This document shows positions 1-8,991 of a DNA stretch of 64,000 bases, piece by piece. Positions within the stretch are counted from its first letter, which is position 1, and each line of letters opens with the position of its first letter. The stretch is from the NCBI GenBank assembly GCA_944393405.1, contig CALYAC010000002.1:96254-160253 (forward strand). The letters run 5' to 3'. A model generated the notes under the pieces. It worked only from the letters and a program-made list of their open reading frames with translations, was not told the origin of the DNA and ran no database searches. The translations under genes and the position numbers were made by a program. The stretch is from an uncultured Clostridia bacterium (lineage in GTDB: Bacteria; Bacillota_A; Clostridia; TANB77; CAG-508).

Positions 1-1094
1 TGTTCTTCGCTTTTCATTCCTAGTGTTACTATAGACATAACTTGAGTTTGTCCTCTTGTAAACAAAGCACTTCCGTGTACTCTTGGAAGTAAACCTACTT
101 CACAAGATAGAGGTCTAATTTCATCTATTTTTCTTCCGTCTGGTCTTTTATGTTCTTCTAATATCATTTCTCTCACACATGCTTTTTCTAGGTCATGTAC
201 ACTATCTGCGATATCAGATTTTCTTTCTTCATCTGCTCCTTCTCCATATTTTTCTACCACATAAGCTGTTATATCTTCTGTAATCTTATCTATATTTTGG
301 TCTCTAACTTCCTTATCTGTAGCTTGTACATCTTGGTACATTCTTTCTTTAAAATGTTCTACTATATCTTGATAAAATTCTGGATCTACTGCAAATGATT
401 TATATTCAAATTTTGGTTTTCCTATTTCTGCTTTTATCTCTGATATAAAGTTGCAAATGTTCTTTATTTCAACATGAGCTTTCTTTATAGCTTCTAACAT
501 AGTTTCATTTGGTATTTCATCTGCACCAGCTTCAATCATTGTTATTTTTTCTAAAGTTCCTGCAACAGTTGCAGTTAATTTACTTTTTTCTCTTTGCTCT
601 ACTGTTGGATTTATTACTATTTCTCCATCTACCCATCCTACATTTACTGCAGCTGTTGGTCCTCCAAATGGTATATCTGATATTGAAAGAGCTGCACTTG
701 CACCAATCATGGCACAAACTTCTGGACTATTGTCTTGTTCTACTGATAATACTGTTGCTGTAACACATACATCATTTCTAAAGTCTTTTGGGAAAAGTGG
801 ACGAAGTGGCCTATCTATTGCTCTTGATGTAAGTATTGCTTTGTCTGTTGGCTTTCCTTCTCTTTTTGTAAAACTTCCTGGTATTTTTCCTACTGAATAT
901 AATTTTTCTTCATAATCTACTGAAAGTGGGAAGAAGTCGATTCCTTCCTTTGGTTCTTTTGCAGCTGTAACATTTACCATTACAACTGTATCTCCATATT
1001 TCACTACAACACTTCCATTTGCTAATTCTGCAATTTTTCCTGTTTCTATTGTTAATTTTCTTCCTGCTAATTCTGTACTATAAGTTTTAAACAT
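1..1094 (-). CDS. pnp: Polyribonucleotide nucleotidyltransferase, N-terminal part
   Basis: PNPase is the phosphorolytic 3'-to-5' exonuclease of mRNA decay. Only the first ~364 codons are here; the gene runs off the left edge, so the KH and S1 domains are not visible. The product opens MFKTYSTELAGRKL and shows the first RNase PH core (YGDTVVMV, then RPLRPLFPKDF near residue 75), the helical linker, and the start of the second core (KRPDGRKIDEIRPLS, then RVHGSALFTRGQTQ near residue 340). An in-frame TAA lies just upstream of ATG 1094, so that start is firm, but the nearest strong Shine-Dalgarno (1126-1132) is on the far side of a small hairpin. The gene follows rpsO, the usual order in Firmicutes. 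The frame is continuous from the start to the edge. Confidence 0.97.
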   Translation of the reverse strand, partial: MFKTYSTELAGRKLTIETGKIAELANGSVVVKYGDTVVMVNVTAAKEPKEGIDFFPLSVDYEEKLYSVGKIPGSFTKREGKPTDKAILTSRAIDRPLRPLFPKDFRNDVCVTATVLSVEQDNSPEVCAMIGASAALSISDIPFGGPTAAVNVGWVDGEIVINPTVEQREKSKLTATVAGTLEKITMIEAGADEIPNETMLEAIKKAHVEIKNICNFISEIKAEIGKPKFEYKSFAVDPEFYQDIVEHFKERMYQDVQATDKEVRDQNIDKITEDITAYVVEKYGEGADEERKSDIADSVHDLEKACVREMILEEHKRPDGRKIDEIRPLSCEVGLLPRVHGSALFTRGQTQVMSIVTLGMKSEE

Positions 1095-1104
1095 ATTTCT
1101 TTTT

Positions 1105-1132
1105 TAGTATGATTTATTCATACTACTCCTTT
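1105..1132 (-). promoter_or_regulatory. pnp ribosome site separated from its start by a hairpin
   Basis: On the minus strand AAAGGAG (1132-1126) is followed by an 8-bp perfect hairpin TAGTATGA/TCATACTA with a 5-nt loop, and then about ten bases before the pnp ATG. The hairpin also contains a five-codon reading frame (ATG at 1121, TAA ending 9 nt before the pnp start) reading MNKSY. Either the hairpin brings the ribosome site close to the true start or the mini-frame couples translation. Control by this structure is inferred. Confidence 0.45.
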
Positions 1133-1143
1133 CTTATATATTT

Positions 1144-1241
1144 AATTAATAGCACTTTAATTAGTTGTAACCTCTATATTATGCTATTTTATGTATAGCA
1201 CATTATACAAGCTACCTACTAATTATTTGTGCTATTTAATT
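1144..1241 (-). other. Mutually exclusive inverted repeats in the rpsO-pnp spacer
   Basis: AATTAATAGCAC at 1144-1155 can pair with the GTGCTATTTAATT segment at 1229-1241. A second ATAGCAC at 1195-1201 can pair either with the same downstream arm or, through ATAGCA, with TGCTAT at 1182-1187. The arms cannot all pair at once. PNPase genes often autoregulate through a leader stem cleaved by RNase III, so this is a candidate for the same role; only the pairing is directly visible. Confidence 0.35.
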
Positions 1242-1272
1242 ATCAAATAAAATTAAAATAAATTTCTCGCAA

Positions 1273-1306
1273 ATGGACGTTTAAGCAAAATAGCCAAAAC
1301 GCCCAT
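1273..1306 (-). other. Hairpin downstream of rpsO
   Basis: Ten base pairs, ATGGGCGTTT with AAACGTCCAT, form in the minus-strand RNA with one G-U pair. The plus-strand copy would have an A-C mismatch, so the structure belongs to the rpsO transcript. It begins 10 nt after the rpsO stop codon. No U-run follows, so it is more likely a processing or stability element between rpsO and pnp than a terminator. Confidence 0.5.
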
Positions 1307-1315
1307 TACAAAAAA

Positions 1316-1579
1316 TTATTTTCTTAATCCTAATTTTTCAACGATATCTCTATATCTTTGAATGTCTTTTCTACTTAAATAGTTAAGTAAATTTCTTCTT
1401 GAACCAACCATTTTTAAAAGTCCTCTTCTTGAATGATTATCTTTTTTGTGAACTTTTAAATGTTCTGTTAATTCATTAATTCTTTCTGTTAAAAGAGCTA
1501 TTTGAACTTCTGGTGACCCAGTATCTTTTTCATCTCTTCTATATGTTGCTATAATTTCTTGTTTTCTTTCTGCTGTCAT
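1316..1579 (-). CDS. rpsO: 30S ribosomal protein S15
   Basis: S15 binds 16S rRNA early in small-subunit assembly. The product (87 residues from ATG 1579) carries the family signature: [15 protein letters not shown], then [19 protein letters not shown], then [14 protein letters not shown] nine bases further upstream (1588) is also in frame but lies inside the ribosome site AGGAGGTG (1593-1586). ATG 1579 has ideal 8-nt spacing and is the start I chose. It is transcribed from its own promoter (1671-1699) towards pnp. Confidence 0.96.
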   Translation of the reverse strand: MTAERKQEIIATYRRDEKDTGSPEVQIALLTERINELTEHLKVHKKDNHSRRGLLKMVGSRRNLLNYLSRKDIQRYRDIVEKLGLRK

Positions 1580-1670
1580 AATTTGCACCTCCTATTTTTT
1601 ATTAGCCTTAAACCGAGTTACAGTGGTGTTTTAACCTATAACTAAGTATAAGGTAGTTTTGACTTTTAAT

Positions 1671-1699
1671 ATTTTATCATAGATTACTTATAATTGCAA
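1671..1699 (-). promoter_or_regulatory. Sigma-A promoter of rpsO with leader
   Basis: Minus-strand TTGCAA (1699-1694), a 17-nt spacer and TAAAAT (1676-1671). The transcript would carry a leader of about 85 nt before the rpsO start. It contains short complementary stretches (ACCTTATA with TATAGGT near 1633-1655), which could form an S15 autoregulatory leader of the kind known in other bacteria. The leader fold is not confirmed. Confidence 0.6.
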
Positions 1700-1726
1700 G
1701 TGCTTTTTATTCTTTAATTTAAACTA

Positions 1727-2863
1727 TTAGTAGTTATAATCTTCTGTACTTATCTCTGGAAATTTAAATTCTATGCTTCCTGGTGATAGATATCCATCTT
1801 CTGCATGTGTCTTAAAGAATTTATTTGAACCTCTTAAAAAGTTCTCATATCTATCTTCTTCACTAATATATGCATTTCCTATTGCTACAGGATCATCCCA
1901 TGTAGTATCTATAGCATACCATGAACTTCCTATTTGAACATAGTTCCAAGCATGTGATTCAGTTTCTCCATTTGAATTTGTTCCAGTTCCACTTACAAGT
2001 ACACAAGGAATTCCAAGTCCATCCATAATATATTTATATGCTCTAGCATATCCCTCACATACAGCTTTTCCTTCTGTAAGTGCTCCTACTATTGAATATG
2101 GTTCTTCTGACTCAAAATTTATATCATACTCAATTGTATTTATTAACCAATTATGAACTTGTCTCATTTTTTCCACATTATCATAATTTGCAATTTGATT
2201 TCCTATTTCTGTTCTCATTGCTTCCAACAAGTTTAGTGTACTATCTATCTTTTCTTTATTATTAAAATTGTCTTTTAAATATGAAGCATTGTCTCCATTT
2301 GATAATTCAACTGTATGTGTAGAAAAATTTCCTATAGATCTAGTTCTTGTAATTAATGTAAGCTTTTCTACATCTATATAAAACACATCCATATTATCAT
2401 ATGTATATGCGTTCCATGCTGATTGAAATGCTATATTTAAAGCTTCTTCTCCACCTTCTGAATTTAGTAAATCATTGAATTTATTCCCGAAATCAATTTT
2501 ATATGTTCCTGATTTCATATTTTCTTTATTATCTTCAAATCCTTTATATATTAGTTTTCCATAGGTATCTAATTGATTATAGTAATATTTAGTTCCTGTA
2601 GATTTAGAAACAGTCGAATTACTTTCTTTATTGTTATCTGCAATAACAATTGGTTCTGTAGAAACATTTTCGATGGTTGTATCTGGCTCACTACTTACTG
2701 GTAAAAGATTATTTACTATTCCACCTATTGAAATAGGTTTATCCTCTCCCATAACTCCAAAGAAATCCGTAACTACTATTTCGTAAGCAAGTAATCCTAC
2801 TATTCCTAATATTAAGATAATTATTATAATTGATAAAAATGATATCTTTTTCTCTTTTTTCAT
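1727..2863 (-). CDS. Membrane-anchored transglutaminase-like protein
   Basis: A protein of 378 residues with an N-terminal membrane anchor (about residues 8-27), a Ser/Thr-rich linker and a C-terminal transglutaminase-like (papain-fold) domain. The catalytic triad is visible: Cys in GKAVCEGYARAY (near 265), His in ESHAWNYVQI (near 304) and Asp in AIDTTWDDP (near 319). Such extracytoplasmic domains act as cysteine peptidases or cross-linkers in Clostridia; the substrate here is unknown. The start ATG overlaps the stop of spoIVB by one base (TAATG), so the two are translationally coupled. It occupies the place next to spoIVB where spo0A is often found. Confidence 0.8.
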   Translation of the reverse strand: MKKEKKISFLSIIIIILILGIVGLLAYEIVVTDFFGVMGEDKPISIGGIVNNLLPVSSEPDTTIENVSTEPIVIADNNKESNSTVSKSTGTKYYYNQLDTYGKLIYKGFEDNKENMKSGTYKIDFGNKFNDLLNSEGGEEALNIAFQSAWNAYTYDNMDVFYIDVEKLTLITRTRSIGNFSTHTVELSNGDNASYLKDNFNNKEKIDSTLNLLEAMRTEIGNQIANYDNVEKMRQVHNWLINTIEYDINFESEEPYSIVGALTEGKAVCEGYARAYKYIMDGLGIPCVLVSGTGTNSNGETESHAWNYVQIGSSWYAIDTTWDDPVAIGNAYISEEDRYENFLRGSNKFFKTHAEDGYLSPGSIEFKFPEISTEDYNY

Positions 2864-4074
2864 TAATTTACCTCTTTCAATTGTTTAATCATTAAATCTG
2901 CAAAAACTCCATAACCAACTTTTGAATCATTTACTAATACATGTGTTACTGCTCCTATAAATTTATTGTTTTGAATTATTGGAGCTCCACTCATTCCCTG
3001 TATTATTCCTCCAGATTTTTCTAATAGTCTTTCGTCTGTGATTTTTATTAACATACTTTTATTATCTTCGTTATTTTCCTTTAAAATTTTTTGAATTTCT
3101 ATTTCATAACTTTCTGTCTTTCCATTTTCCAATTCACAAAGTATTTTTGCTTTTCCAGTTTTAATTTCGTTTCTATCTGCAACTTCTATTTCATCATTTA
3201 CATTAATATTTAATAAATTTGGATTAGTAACGGTTCCATATACTCCATACTCTGTATTTTTTGAAATGTTTCCTATTACCAAGCTATTATCTATATTTCC
3301 TCTTATTTCACCTGGAATACCATTTTGTCCTTTTACAATATCTACAATCTCAGCTGTTACTAATTCTCCATTTGATATATCTATTAATTCATATGTGTCT
3401 ATGTCATTTATACCATGTCCTAGTGAAGCAAAACTACCTGTTGATGGCTCATAAAATGTAATTGTTCCAACCCCTGCTGCTGCATCTCTTACCCATAATC
3501 CTATTTTATATTCATTAGCTGTTGTTTTTGTTGGTTCTATATTTGTTATTTTAATTTCATCTTTACTATTTATATATTTTATTTGTATATCTTGGCCTTT
3601 AGACATATTTACACATTCTGTTAAATCATCTGCTGAGGATATTTTTTTATTATTTACTTCAATAATTCTATCCCCTGTTTCTATTCCAGAATCTTCATAT
3701 GGCTTTTTTCCATCAATTTCAGTTAACCCTACTACTAATACACCTTCTGTATATAGTTTCATTCCTATTGTTTTTCCTATAGGTATGACTTTTGTTTTTG
3801 GTATTACATTTACAGTCACATTTTTTACTGGAATAAAATTAAATAAATTTAATTCTAAATCTTTTTTTCCTACTTCATCTGTTAGCTTTTCATTTAAACT
3901 ACTTGATGCTTGTAATATTTCTTTATTTTTTATATTTATACCAAATATAGTACTTAATTCTATATTTTCTCCTTGAATAAAAATCATATTATTTGGAAAT
4001 AAAGTTATATTACATACATACACATAAATAATTATTAAAATAAAAACAATTATAATTTTCTTAGATAATTTCAT
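2863..4074 (-). CDS. spoIVB: SpoIVB-family sporulation serine peptidase
   Basis: SpoIVB is secreted from the forespore and triggers pro-sigma-K processing. The 403-residue product has an N-terminal signal/anchor (about residues 5-22), a PDZ domain (about 105-165, with GVLVVGLTEIDGKKPYEDSGIETGD) and an S55 peptidase domain. The catalytic His is in SLGHGINDIDT (near 218) and the Ser in QGMSGAPIIQNNKFIGAVTHV (near 360). Its length is close to the family norm of about 420. It is the first non-pilus gene after the pilin-like genes and is followed by the transglutaminase-like gene without a gap. It is good evidence that the organism forms spores. Confidence 0.93.
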   Translation of the reverse strand: MKLSKKIIIVFILIIIYVYVCNITLFPNNMIFIQGENIELSTIFGINIKNKEILQASSSLNEKLTDEVGKKDLELNLFNFIPVKNVTVNVIPKTKVIPIGKTIGMKLYTEGVLVVGLTEIDGKKPYEDSGIETGDRIIEVNNKKISSADDLTECVNMSKGQDIQIKYINSKDEIKITNIEPTKTTANEYKIGLWVRDAAAGVGTITFYEPSTGSFASLGHGINDIDTYELIDISNGELVTAEIVDIVKGQNGIPGEIRGNIDNSLVIGNISKNTEYGVYGTVTNPNLLNINVNDEIEVADRNEIKTGKAKILCELENGKTESYEIEIQKILKENNEDNKSMLIKITDERLLEKSGGIIQGMSGAPIIQNNKFIGAVTHVLVNDSKVGYGVFADLMIKQLKEVN

Positions 4075-4154
4075 GGTTACCCTTCTTTCTAATTATAGGA
4101 TAACCATGTTGAAATTTTTTAAACTATTTTATATTTTTATTTTTTATTTATATT

Positions 4155-5945
4155 CTACTCATTTGTTTGTAAATTGATATTAGATTTATAAATATCTTGT
4201 CTTTCACGTGCCAAAGCTGACATATAATATTTCCTTATATCTGTATATTCTTCTTTTTTTACAGAAATTCTTCCTTCTCCTCCATTTTCTACTCTATCAT
4301 TAAATATTATCAAATCATTTCCTGCTATAACATCTTGTAAATCATACTCAGAAGTAGCATCTACAATACAATTATAGCATCCTGTTAGATAATCTGTAGA
4401 AACATTTTGAGGATAGTAATATTTCGATGTGGTTTCATTAACATCCACTGTCTGTCTTTGGAAACCATATGTAGGATAAGCACCTACAATTTTCATAGAA
4501 CCATCTTGTACTCCTTCTATTAATTCATGACAACTAGCTTGATGATATTCCCTGTTTCCATCTTTTTCAACAACCACATAAATATTTTCAGGTTTTATTA
4601 CTTCTTTATTTATATTATTTGTTATAATTGCATAATTATTATAATATCTATATCCCATTGACATTCCTTGTAAGAAAGATGTTAATGATACATTATTTAA
4701 AATATTATACCAATCTTCATCAGATAATTTAGGCATAGCATAATCATATAAAGTATTACGAGCTTGATAGTTATCAATAACAACAGATAAAGTTGTTTCT
4801 ATTGATTTTCTAATTACAGATAATCTATGGTTATTAAAAGCTGATGCTAAAAGCATAGGATCATTTTCATCATCTGGTATAAATATATTACCATCAACAT
4901 TATTTGATAAATATTGTTTATTACTTCCTATAGTATTTGATGAATCTTCAAATTTTAATAAATCCTCTTGTTGTATTTCATTCATTTTTGTTTCTTCAAT
5001 AACCCATTTACTAAATGTATATGCTCCATAATAATAATCAAAAGCACTTGTACTACAAATATGTTGTCCTCCACCATATTTGTTTCTATTTTCATTTAAA
5101 AATGTAAGTATTTCTGGTGCATTAACATAAGATTTTTTAGATTCATTTGTATAATAGAAATATTTTGCATTATTGCCAGTATCTTCTTGGTATATTTTAT
5201 TGTTTTGATATACAAGATAGTAATAATCGCCTTCTTTTGTAACACCATAATCATCAACTGTAATTAAATGTTCTTGCAATGATTCAGGTCCTATTGTTAT
5301 TCCATCATATGTTAATGTTTTAGCATCAACATTTGGTGTAGAAGTTATTTTTGAAATATCTATAAGATATCCTGATCTTGCTGCATATGAACCATCCTTT
5401 AAAACATTTCCATATATTGTAATATAATTATCCAATGTATAGTTTACTATTGCTATATCTCCATTATTTAATTTATATTTAGCAGAATAATAAACATATG
5501 GTTTTAATCCATTATCATATTCTTTACTGTTAATATCAATATTTACCATATCTTTATCACCATTAAGGACTGTTGTATATACATTATCATATGATGTATA
5601 TATATAATATCCATCATATAAAGTATATAAAAGTGCTGGTGTATAGTCTCTTAAGTTTTCTGTTGACTGTACATATTCTCCCATTGAAGTAATTAGAGAA
5701 TTATAAAATGTATTAACCGAGGCTTCTATATCTCTAATTTTTGAATTACTAATTCCAGAATATTTATTGTTAACAGTATTTAGTTGAAATGCTTTTACAG
5801 CATCATATGTTGCATTTATTAAATTTGCATCATATTTTGCTTGCAAATTTATTGCATCTATTTGATTTTGAATATATACTGACATAACCATTGAAATTGG
5901 TATTAATATCAATACACAAATAATCGCTAAAGATTGTAATTTCAT
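4155..5945 (-). CDS. Large pilus-associated (minor pilin-like) protein
   Basis: A protein of 596 residues with one N-terminal hydrophobic helix (MKLQSLAIICVLILIPISMV) followed directly by a long helical stretch and then a large extracytoplasmic region rich in Tyr and Asn. This is the build of a big minor pilin or tip protein such as TadG, but I do not recognise the domain. It is the last pilus gene before spoIVB and is separated from the preceding small pilin-like gene by about 115 nt. The body contains two cysteine clusters (near residues 300 and 475-530). Role inferred from position and topology. Confidence 0.6.
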   Translation of the reverse strand: MKLQSLAIICVLILIPISMVMSVYIQNQIDAINLQAKYDANLINATYDAVKAFQLNTVNNKYSGISNSKIRDIEASVNTFYNSLITSMGEYVQSTENLRDYTPALLYTLYDGYYIYTSYDNVYTTVLNGDKDMVNIDINSKEYDNGLKPYVYYSAKYKLNNGDIAIVNYTLDNYITIYGNVLKDGSYAARSGYLIDISKITSTPNVDAKTLTYDGITIGPESLQEHLITVDDYGVTKEGDYYYLVYQNNKIYQEDTGNNAKYFYYTNESKKSYVNAPEILTFLNENRNKYGGGQHICSTSAFDYYYGAYTFSKWVIEETKMNEIQQEDLLKFEDSSNTIGSNKQYLSNNVDGNIFIPDDENDPMLLASAFNNHRLSVIRKSIETTLSVVIDNYQARNTLYDYAMPKLSDEDWYNILNNVSLTSFLQGMSMGYRYYNNYAIITNNINKEVIKPENIYVVVEKDGNREYHQASCHELIEGVQDGSMKIVGAYPTYGFQRQTVDVNETTSKYYYPQNVSTDYLTGCYNCIVDATSEYDLQDVIAGNDLIIFNDRVENGGEGRISVKKEEYTDIRKYYMSALARERQDIYKSNINLQTNE

Positions 5946-6060
5946 ATGTTCTTTACCTTTCTTACTTTAGTAAAAAATAGAGATAGATATAAAACTCTAC
6001 CCCTACATATATATCATTGTAGAGACAGATGCATTATCTGCCCAACAATTATTTCTTAAA

Positions 6061-6597
6061 TTATTCTACTCCACTTGTACTACCATTTACTGCTACTACA
6101 CCTGTACTTTGTCCTGCTATTTGATAAGAATCATTTCCTGATATAGCATAGAAAAAGTTTCTTAATAATTGTGATATTGTCTTATTAGTATTTTTTGCAG
6201 TTACTGTAACAATATCTCCTTCTTTTAATCTAATTCTTCCTGTATCATATAATTCGTCTTCAACTTGTGTAGTATATTTGTTATAATATAAATTTTCACC
6301 TATTTTTGTAACTTCTGCTTGAGTTGTTTTAACCCCTGGATTTTCGTCTAGTTCTTGAATTAAAACTTCAACATCAAAACTATTTCCTGTTGCAGAAATT
6401 TCACTTAAATATCCATCGTAATCTTCTAATGTCATTTTTCCTGTTGTTCTGACATCTTCTACAAATTCACTAGTAGCAGTTTGTACCGCAAGTTGAGATA
6501 TATCGTCATTTCTTTCAGCAAGTGACATTAGAGGAAATATAAACATTAATATAGCTGCTAGAAATATTGCTACAACTGTTATTAAACTATCTCCCAT
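6061..6597 (-). CDS. Small pilus-associated single-helix protein
   Basis: A protein of 178 residues starting MGDSLITVVAIFLAAILMFIFP, an N-terminal hydrophobic helix followed by SLAERNDDISQLAVQTATSEFVEDVRTTGK, a TadE-like arrangement in which the helix continues into a conserved polar stretch. The C-terminal half contains YDTGRIRLKEGDIVTVTAKNTN. It lies between the pilin array and the large minor pilin-like gene. It has a good ribosome site (AGGAGGAAATA upstream). It is probably a minor pilin or assembly component; no enzymatic motif is visible. Confidence 0.6.
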   Translation of the reverse strand: MGDSLITVVAIFLAAILMFIFPLMSLAERNDDISQLAVQTATSEFVEDVRTTGKMTLEDYDGYLSEISATGNSFDVEVLIQELDENPGVKTTQAEVTKIGENLYYNKYTTQVEDELYDTGRIRLKEGDIVTVTAKNTNKTISQLLRNFFYAISGNDSYQIAGQSTGVVAVNGSTSGVE

Positions 6598-6712
6598 GAT
6601 TATTTCCTCCTATTTATAGATTTTAGCTACATAATTCTCCATTATTAACTATATATCTATATTATACATCTTTTTTTGCCTTAAATCAATATGTTAACTA
6701 CAATATATTAAC

Positions 6713-7174
6713 TTATGCTGGTCTTCTATCTTCTTGTTCTTCAATATATATAGTTGTTATTTTTCCTGATCTTGAATCATATCCAAATGTTATTTCGTAT
6801 GTTGCCGCATCTAATATATCACCTTTACATGTTTCTCCTGTTAAATACTCTGTTGTTGTATCATCTAAATCTACATCTTGTACATCTACTGTTGCATTTC
6901 CTGTTCCCATTACTACTTGGATTTTGTTAGAATCATCTGATGCTGTTAAGTTGTGGTTGTTTACTGTGTCTATTAATGTTTTTGCTCTTGATCCTCTTAC
7001 TTGTCCACCATATGCATCAAAGTCTCCATTGTATGCTGCAACTTCCTCTTCTGTCATATCTGTTCCTTGTACTGATTCTTGTGCGTTATTGAATACATAC
7101 ATTCCTACTCCTATAATTGCTATAGCTAGTAATATTGCACCTGCTATAATTAGCGCTTTTGAAGCGTTCTCCAT
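6713..7174 (-). CDS. Pilin-like protein, array copy 1
   Basis: A protein of 153 residues, one of four close paralogues (with 7208-7672, 7691-8158 and 8992-9447). It starts MENASKALIIAGAILLAIAI, a hydrophobic helix with Glu at position 2, then FNNAQESVQGTDMTEEEVAAYNGDF and ends with a strand motif FGYDSRSGKITTIYIEE. There is no long leader peptide and no classical G/A-x4-E cleavage site, so it is not a textbook Flp pilin. The variable region is the short stretch around residues 55-60 and the last 10 residues. Ribosome site AGGAGG with conserved flanking bases. Probably a structural pilus subunit. Confidence 0.7.
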   Translation of the reverse strand: MENASKALIIAGAILLAIAIIGVGMYVFNNAQESVQGTDMTEEEVAAYNGDFDAYGGQVRGSRAKTLIDTVNNHNLTASDDSNKIQVVMGTGNATVDVQDVDLDDTTTEYLTGETCKGDILDAATYEITFGYDSRSGKITTIYIEEQEDRRPA

Positions 7175-7207
7175 AAAATTTTCCTCCTTTTCTAGGATAT
7201 TTTAATA

Positions 7208-7672
7208 TTAATAATATCCTCCTCTACCATCATCTTCATCAATGTATATAGTAGTTATTTTTCCTGATCTTGAATCATATCCAAATGAAATATCATATGT
7301 TGCTGCATCTAATATATTACCTTTGCAATTTTCTCCTGTTAAATATTCTGTTGTTGTATCATCTTGCTCTACATCTTGTACATCTACTGTTGCGTTTCCT
7401 GTTCCCATTACTACTTGTATTCTATTTGACTCATCTGATGCTGTTAAATTGTGATTATTTACTGTGTCTATTAATGTTTTTGCTCTTGATCCTCTTACTG
7501 ATCCAGCATATACATCAAAATCTCCATTATATGCTGCTACTTCTTCTTCTGTCATATCTGTTCCTTGCACTGATTCTTGTGCATTATTAAATACGTACAT
7601 TCCTACTCCTATTATTGCTATTGCAAGTAAAATTGCACCTGCTATAATTAGTGCTTTTGAAGCATTCTCCAT
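7208..7672 (-). CDS. Pilin-like protein, array copy 2
   Basis: A protein of 154 residues, nearly identical to its neighbours over the first 50 residues and in the block RGSRAKTLIDTVNNHNLTAS and FGYDSRSGKITTIYI. Differences cluster at residues 55-60 (DVYAGS rather than DAYGGQ), around residue 115 and in a Gly/Asp/Tyr-rich tail DEDDGRGGYY. The start context (AGGAGG and a conserved AT spacer) matches the other copies at the nucleotide level, as expected for recent tandem duplication. It is 33 bases upstream, in transcription order, of copy 1. Confidence 0.7.
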   Translation of the reverse strand: MENASKALIIAGAILLAIAIIGVGMYVFNNAQESVQGTDMTEEEVAAYNGDFDVYAGSVRGSRAKTLIDTVNNHNLTASDESNRIQVVMGTGNATVDVQDVEQDDTTTEYLTGENCKGNILDAATYDISFGYDSRSGKITTIYIDEDDGRGGYY

Positions 7673-7690
7673 AAAACTTTCCTCCTTATT

Positions 7691-8158
7691 TTATTTAGGA
7701 TCTCCATAATATCCCCTACCATCTTCTTCTTCAACATATACCGTGGTTATTTTTCCTGATCTTGAATCATATCCAAATGTTATATTATATGTTGCTGAAT
7801 CCAATAGCCATTCTTTACAACCATCCATATTATCTATACCAACTGCATCTTCTTGAATATCTTGTACATCAACTACAGAATCTCCTGGTCCTGGTAAAAG
7901 TTGAATTTTATTTGAATCATCTGACGCTGTTAAATTATGATTTTTTAATGAGTCTACTAAAGTCTTAACTCTTGATCCTCTTATTCGTCCTTCATATGCT
8001 GTAAAATCACCATTATATACTGCAACTTCCTCTTCTGTCATATCTGTTCCTTGTACTGATTCTTGTGCATTATTAAATACATACATTCCTACTCCAATTA
8101 TTGCTATTGCAAGTAATATTGCACCTGCTATAATTAGCGCTTTTGAAGCATTCTCCAT
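7691..8158 (-). CDS. Pilin-like protein, array copy 3 (diverged centre)
   Basis: A protein of 155 residues with the same N-terminal 47 residues as the other copies and the same FGYDSRSGKITTVYVEE end. The central region is different: LVDSLKNHNLTASDDSNKIQ is followed by LLPGPGDSVVDVQDIQEDAVGIDNMDG in place of the VVMGTGNATVDVQ block. The Cys before the last conserved block (DGCKEW) is kept. A conserved core with a swapped middle suggests antigenic or binding diversification among subunits. Confidence 0.68.
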   Translation of the reverse strand: MENASKALIIAGAILLAIAIIGVGMYVFNNAQESVQGTDMTEEEVAVYNGDFTAYEGRIRGSRVKTLVDSLKNHNLTASDDSNKIQLLPGPGDSVVDVQDIQEDAVGIDNMDGCKEWLLDSATYNITFGYDSRSGKITTVYVEEEDGRGYYGDPK

Positions 8159-8199
8159 AAAATTTTCCTCCTTATATAACCATTACAATATTAATTATG

Positions 8200-8928
8200 T
8201 TATGGTCTTAATCTATATACAATTACTCTTTTCTTGGTCTGTTTTGTGTTTGCTAAAGCACTTTCACTTGATACATATTCTCCTGACTCTCCATCATCTG
8301 AAGAATTTGTATCATTATATACATACCAACCAAGATATTCATCAAATTGACTATTTTTAAAATTATCTATAAAACTTGAACTACCAGTCCAACCATGCTG
8401 GCTACTATTATCATAATCATAATCAATTCCGTTATTACTTGGTGATTTAAATTCTCCTCCTGATAAGAACATATCCATGTTCATTTTTACATAGTAATCT
8501 ATAGTATTTCCTCCTGTTCCAGAAGTTGTCCAAGGTTCACGTCTACTTTGCTCTTCATTTGCATCAAAAGAGCAAACCCATTCCTTTTCTGATTCCTCAA
8601 AGTATCTATTATGATAGCTCTCGCTCCAATAATGTGGATCTGTACTGGTTTTATATAATGGCATAAATGAATAGTCACTATCTAAAAAAATTACTGTATA
8701 ATTTTCTCTATAGTAATTATATAATGTTGGAATAATAGTTTCGAGACCTACTATTCTATTCTCTCCACTACCTTCAATATATTCCATATATTCAGTAACA
8801 TCAGATGCTTGTAAAACCACATCTGATGTTTCTTTCGCTTGTGTAAACATAAACATTGCCAAAGATAAAGCCATAGTAAATACAATTACTGCGAATGCTA
8901 TTTTTAAAGCATCTACTGCATTTTCCAT
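8200..8928 (-). CDS. Large pilin-like protein
   Basis: A protein of 242 residues starting MENAVDALKIAFAVIVFTMALSL, the same MENA-x-x-AL opening as the small pilins but a different helix. A longer exposed domain rich in Ser, Asn, Asp and Tyr follows (EYMEYIEGSGENRIVGLETI, then YSFMPLYKTSTDPHYW). It ends KKRVIVYRLRP. It sits inside the array between copies 3 and 4, so it is most likely a minor subunit that incorporates with them. I do not recognise the exposed domain. Confidence 0.6.
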   Translation of the reverse strand: MENAVDALKIAFAVIVFTMALSLAMFMFTQAKETSDVVLQASDVTEYMEYIEGSGENRIVGLETIIPTLYNYYRENYTVIFLDSDYSFMPLYKTSTDPHYWSESYHNRYFEESEKEWVCSFDANEEQSRREPWTTSGTGGNTIDYYVKMNMDMFLSGGEFKSPSNNGIDYDYDNSSQHGWTGSSSFIDNFKNSQFDEYLGWYVYNDTNSSDDGESGEYVSSESALANTKQTKKRVIVYRLRP

Positions 8929-8991
8929 ATACTTTTTCCTTTTCTAAAAATCTATTTTTGTTCATTTTACAACATATTAGTATTGTTTAAA

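Noticed and set aside
1273..1306. Rho-independent terminator after rpsO
   Set aside because: The stem is followed by TTGCGAG rather than a U-run, and pnp lies just downstream in the same direction.
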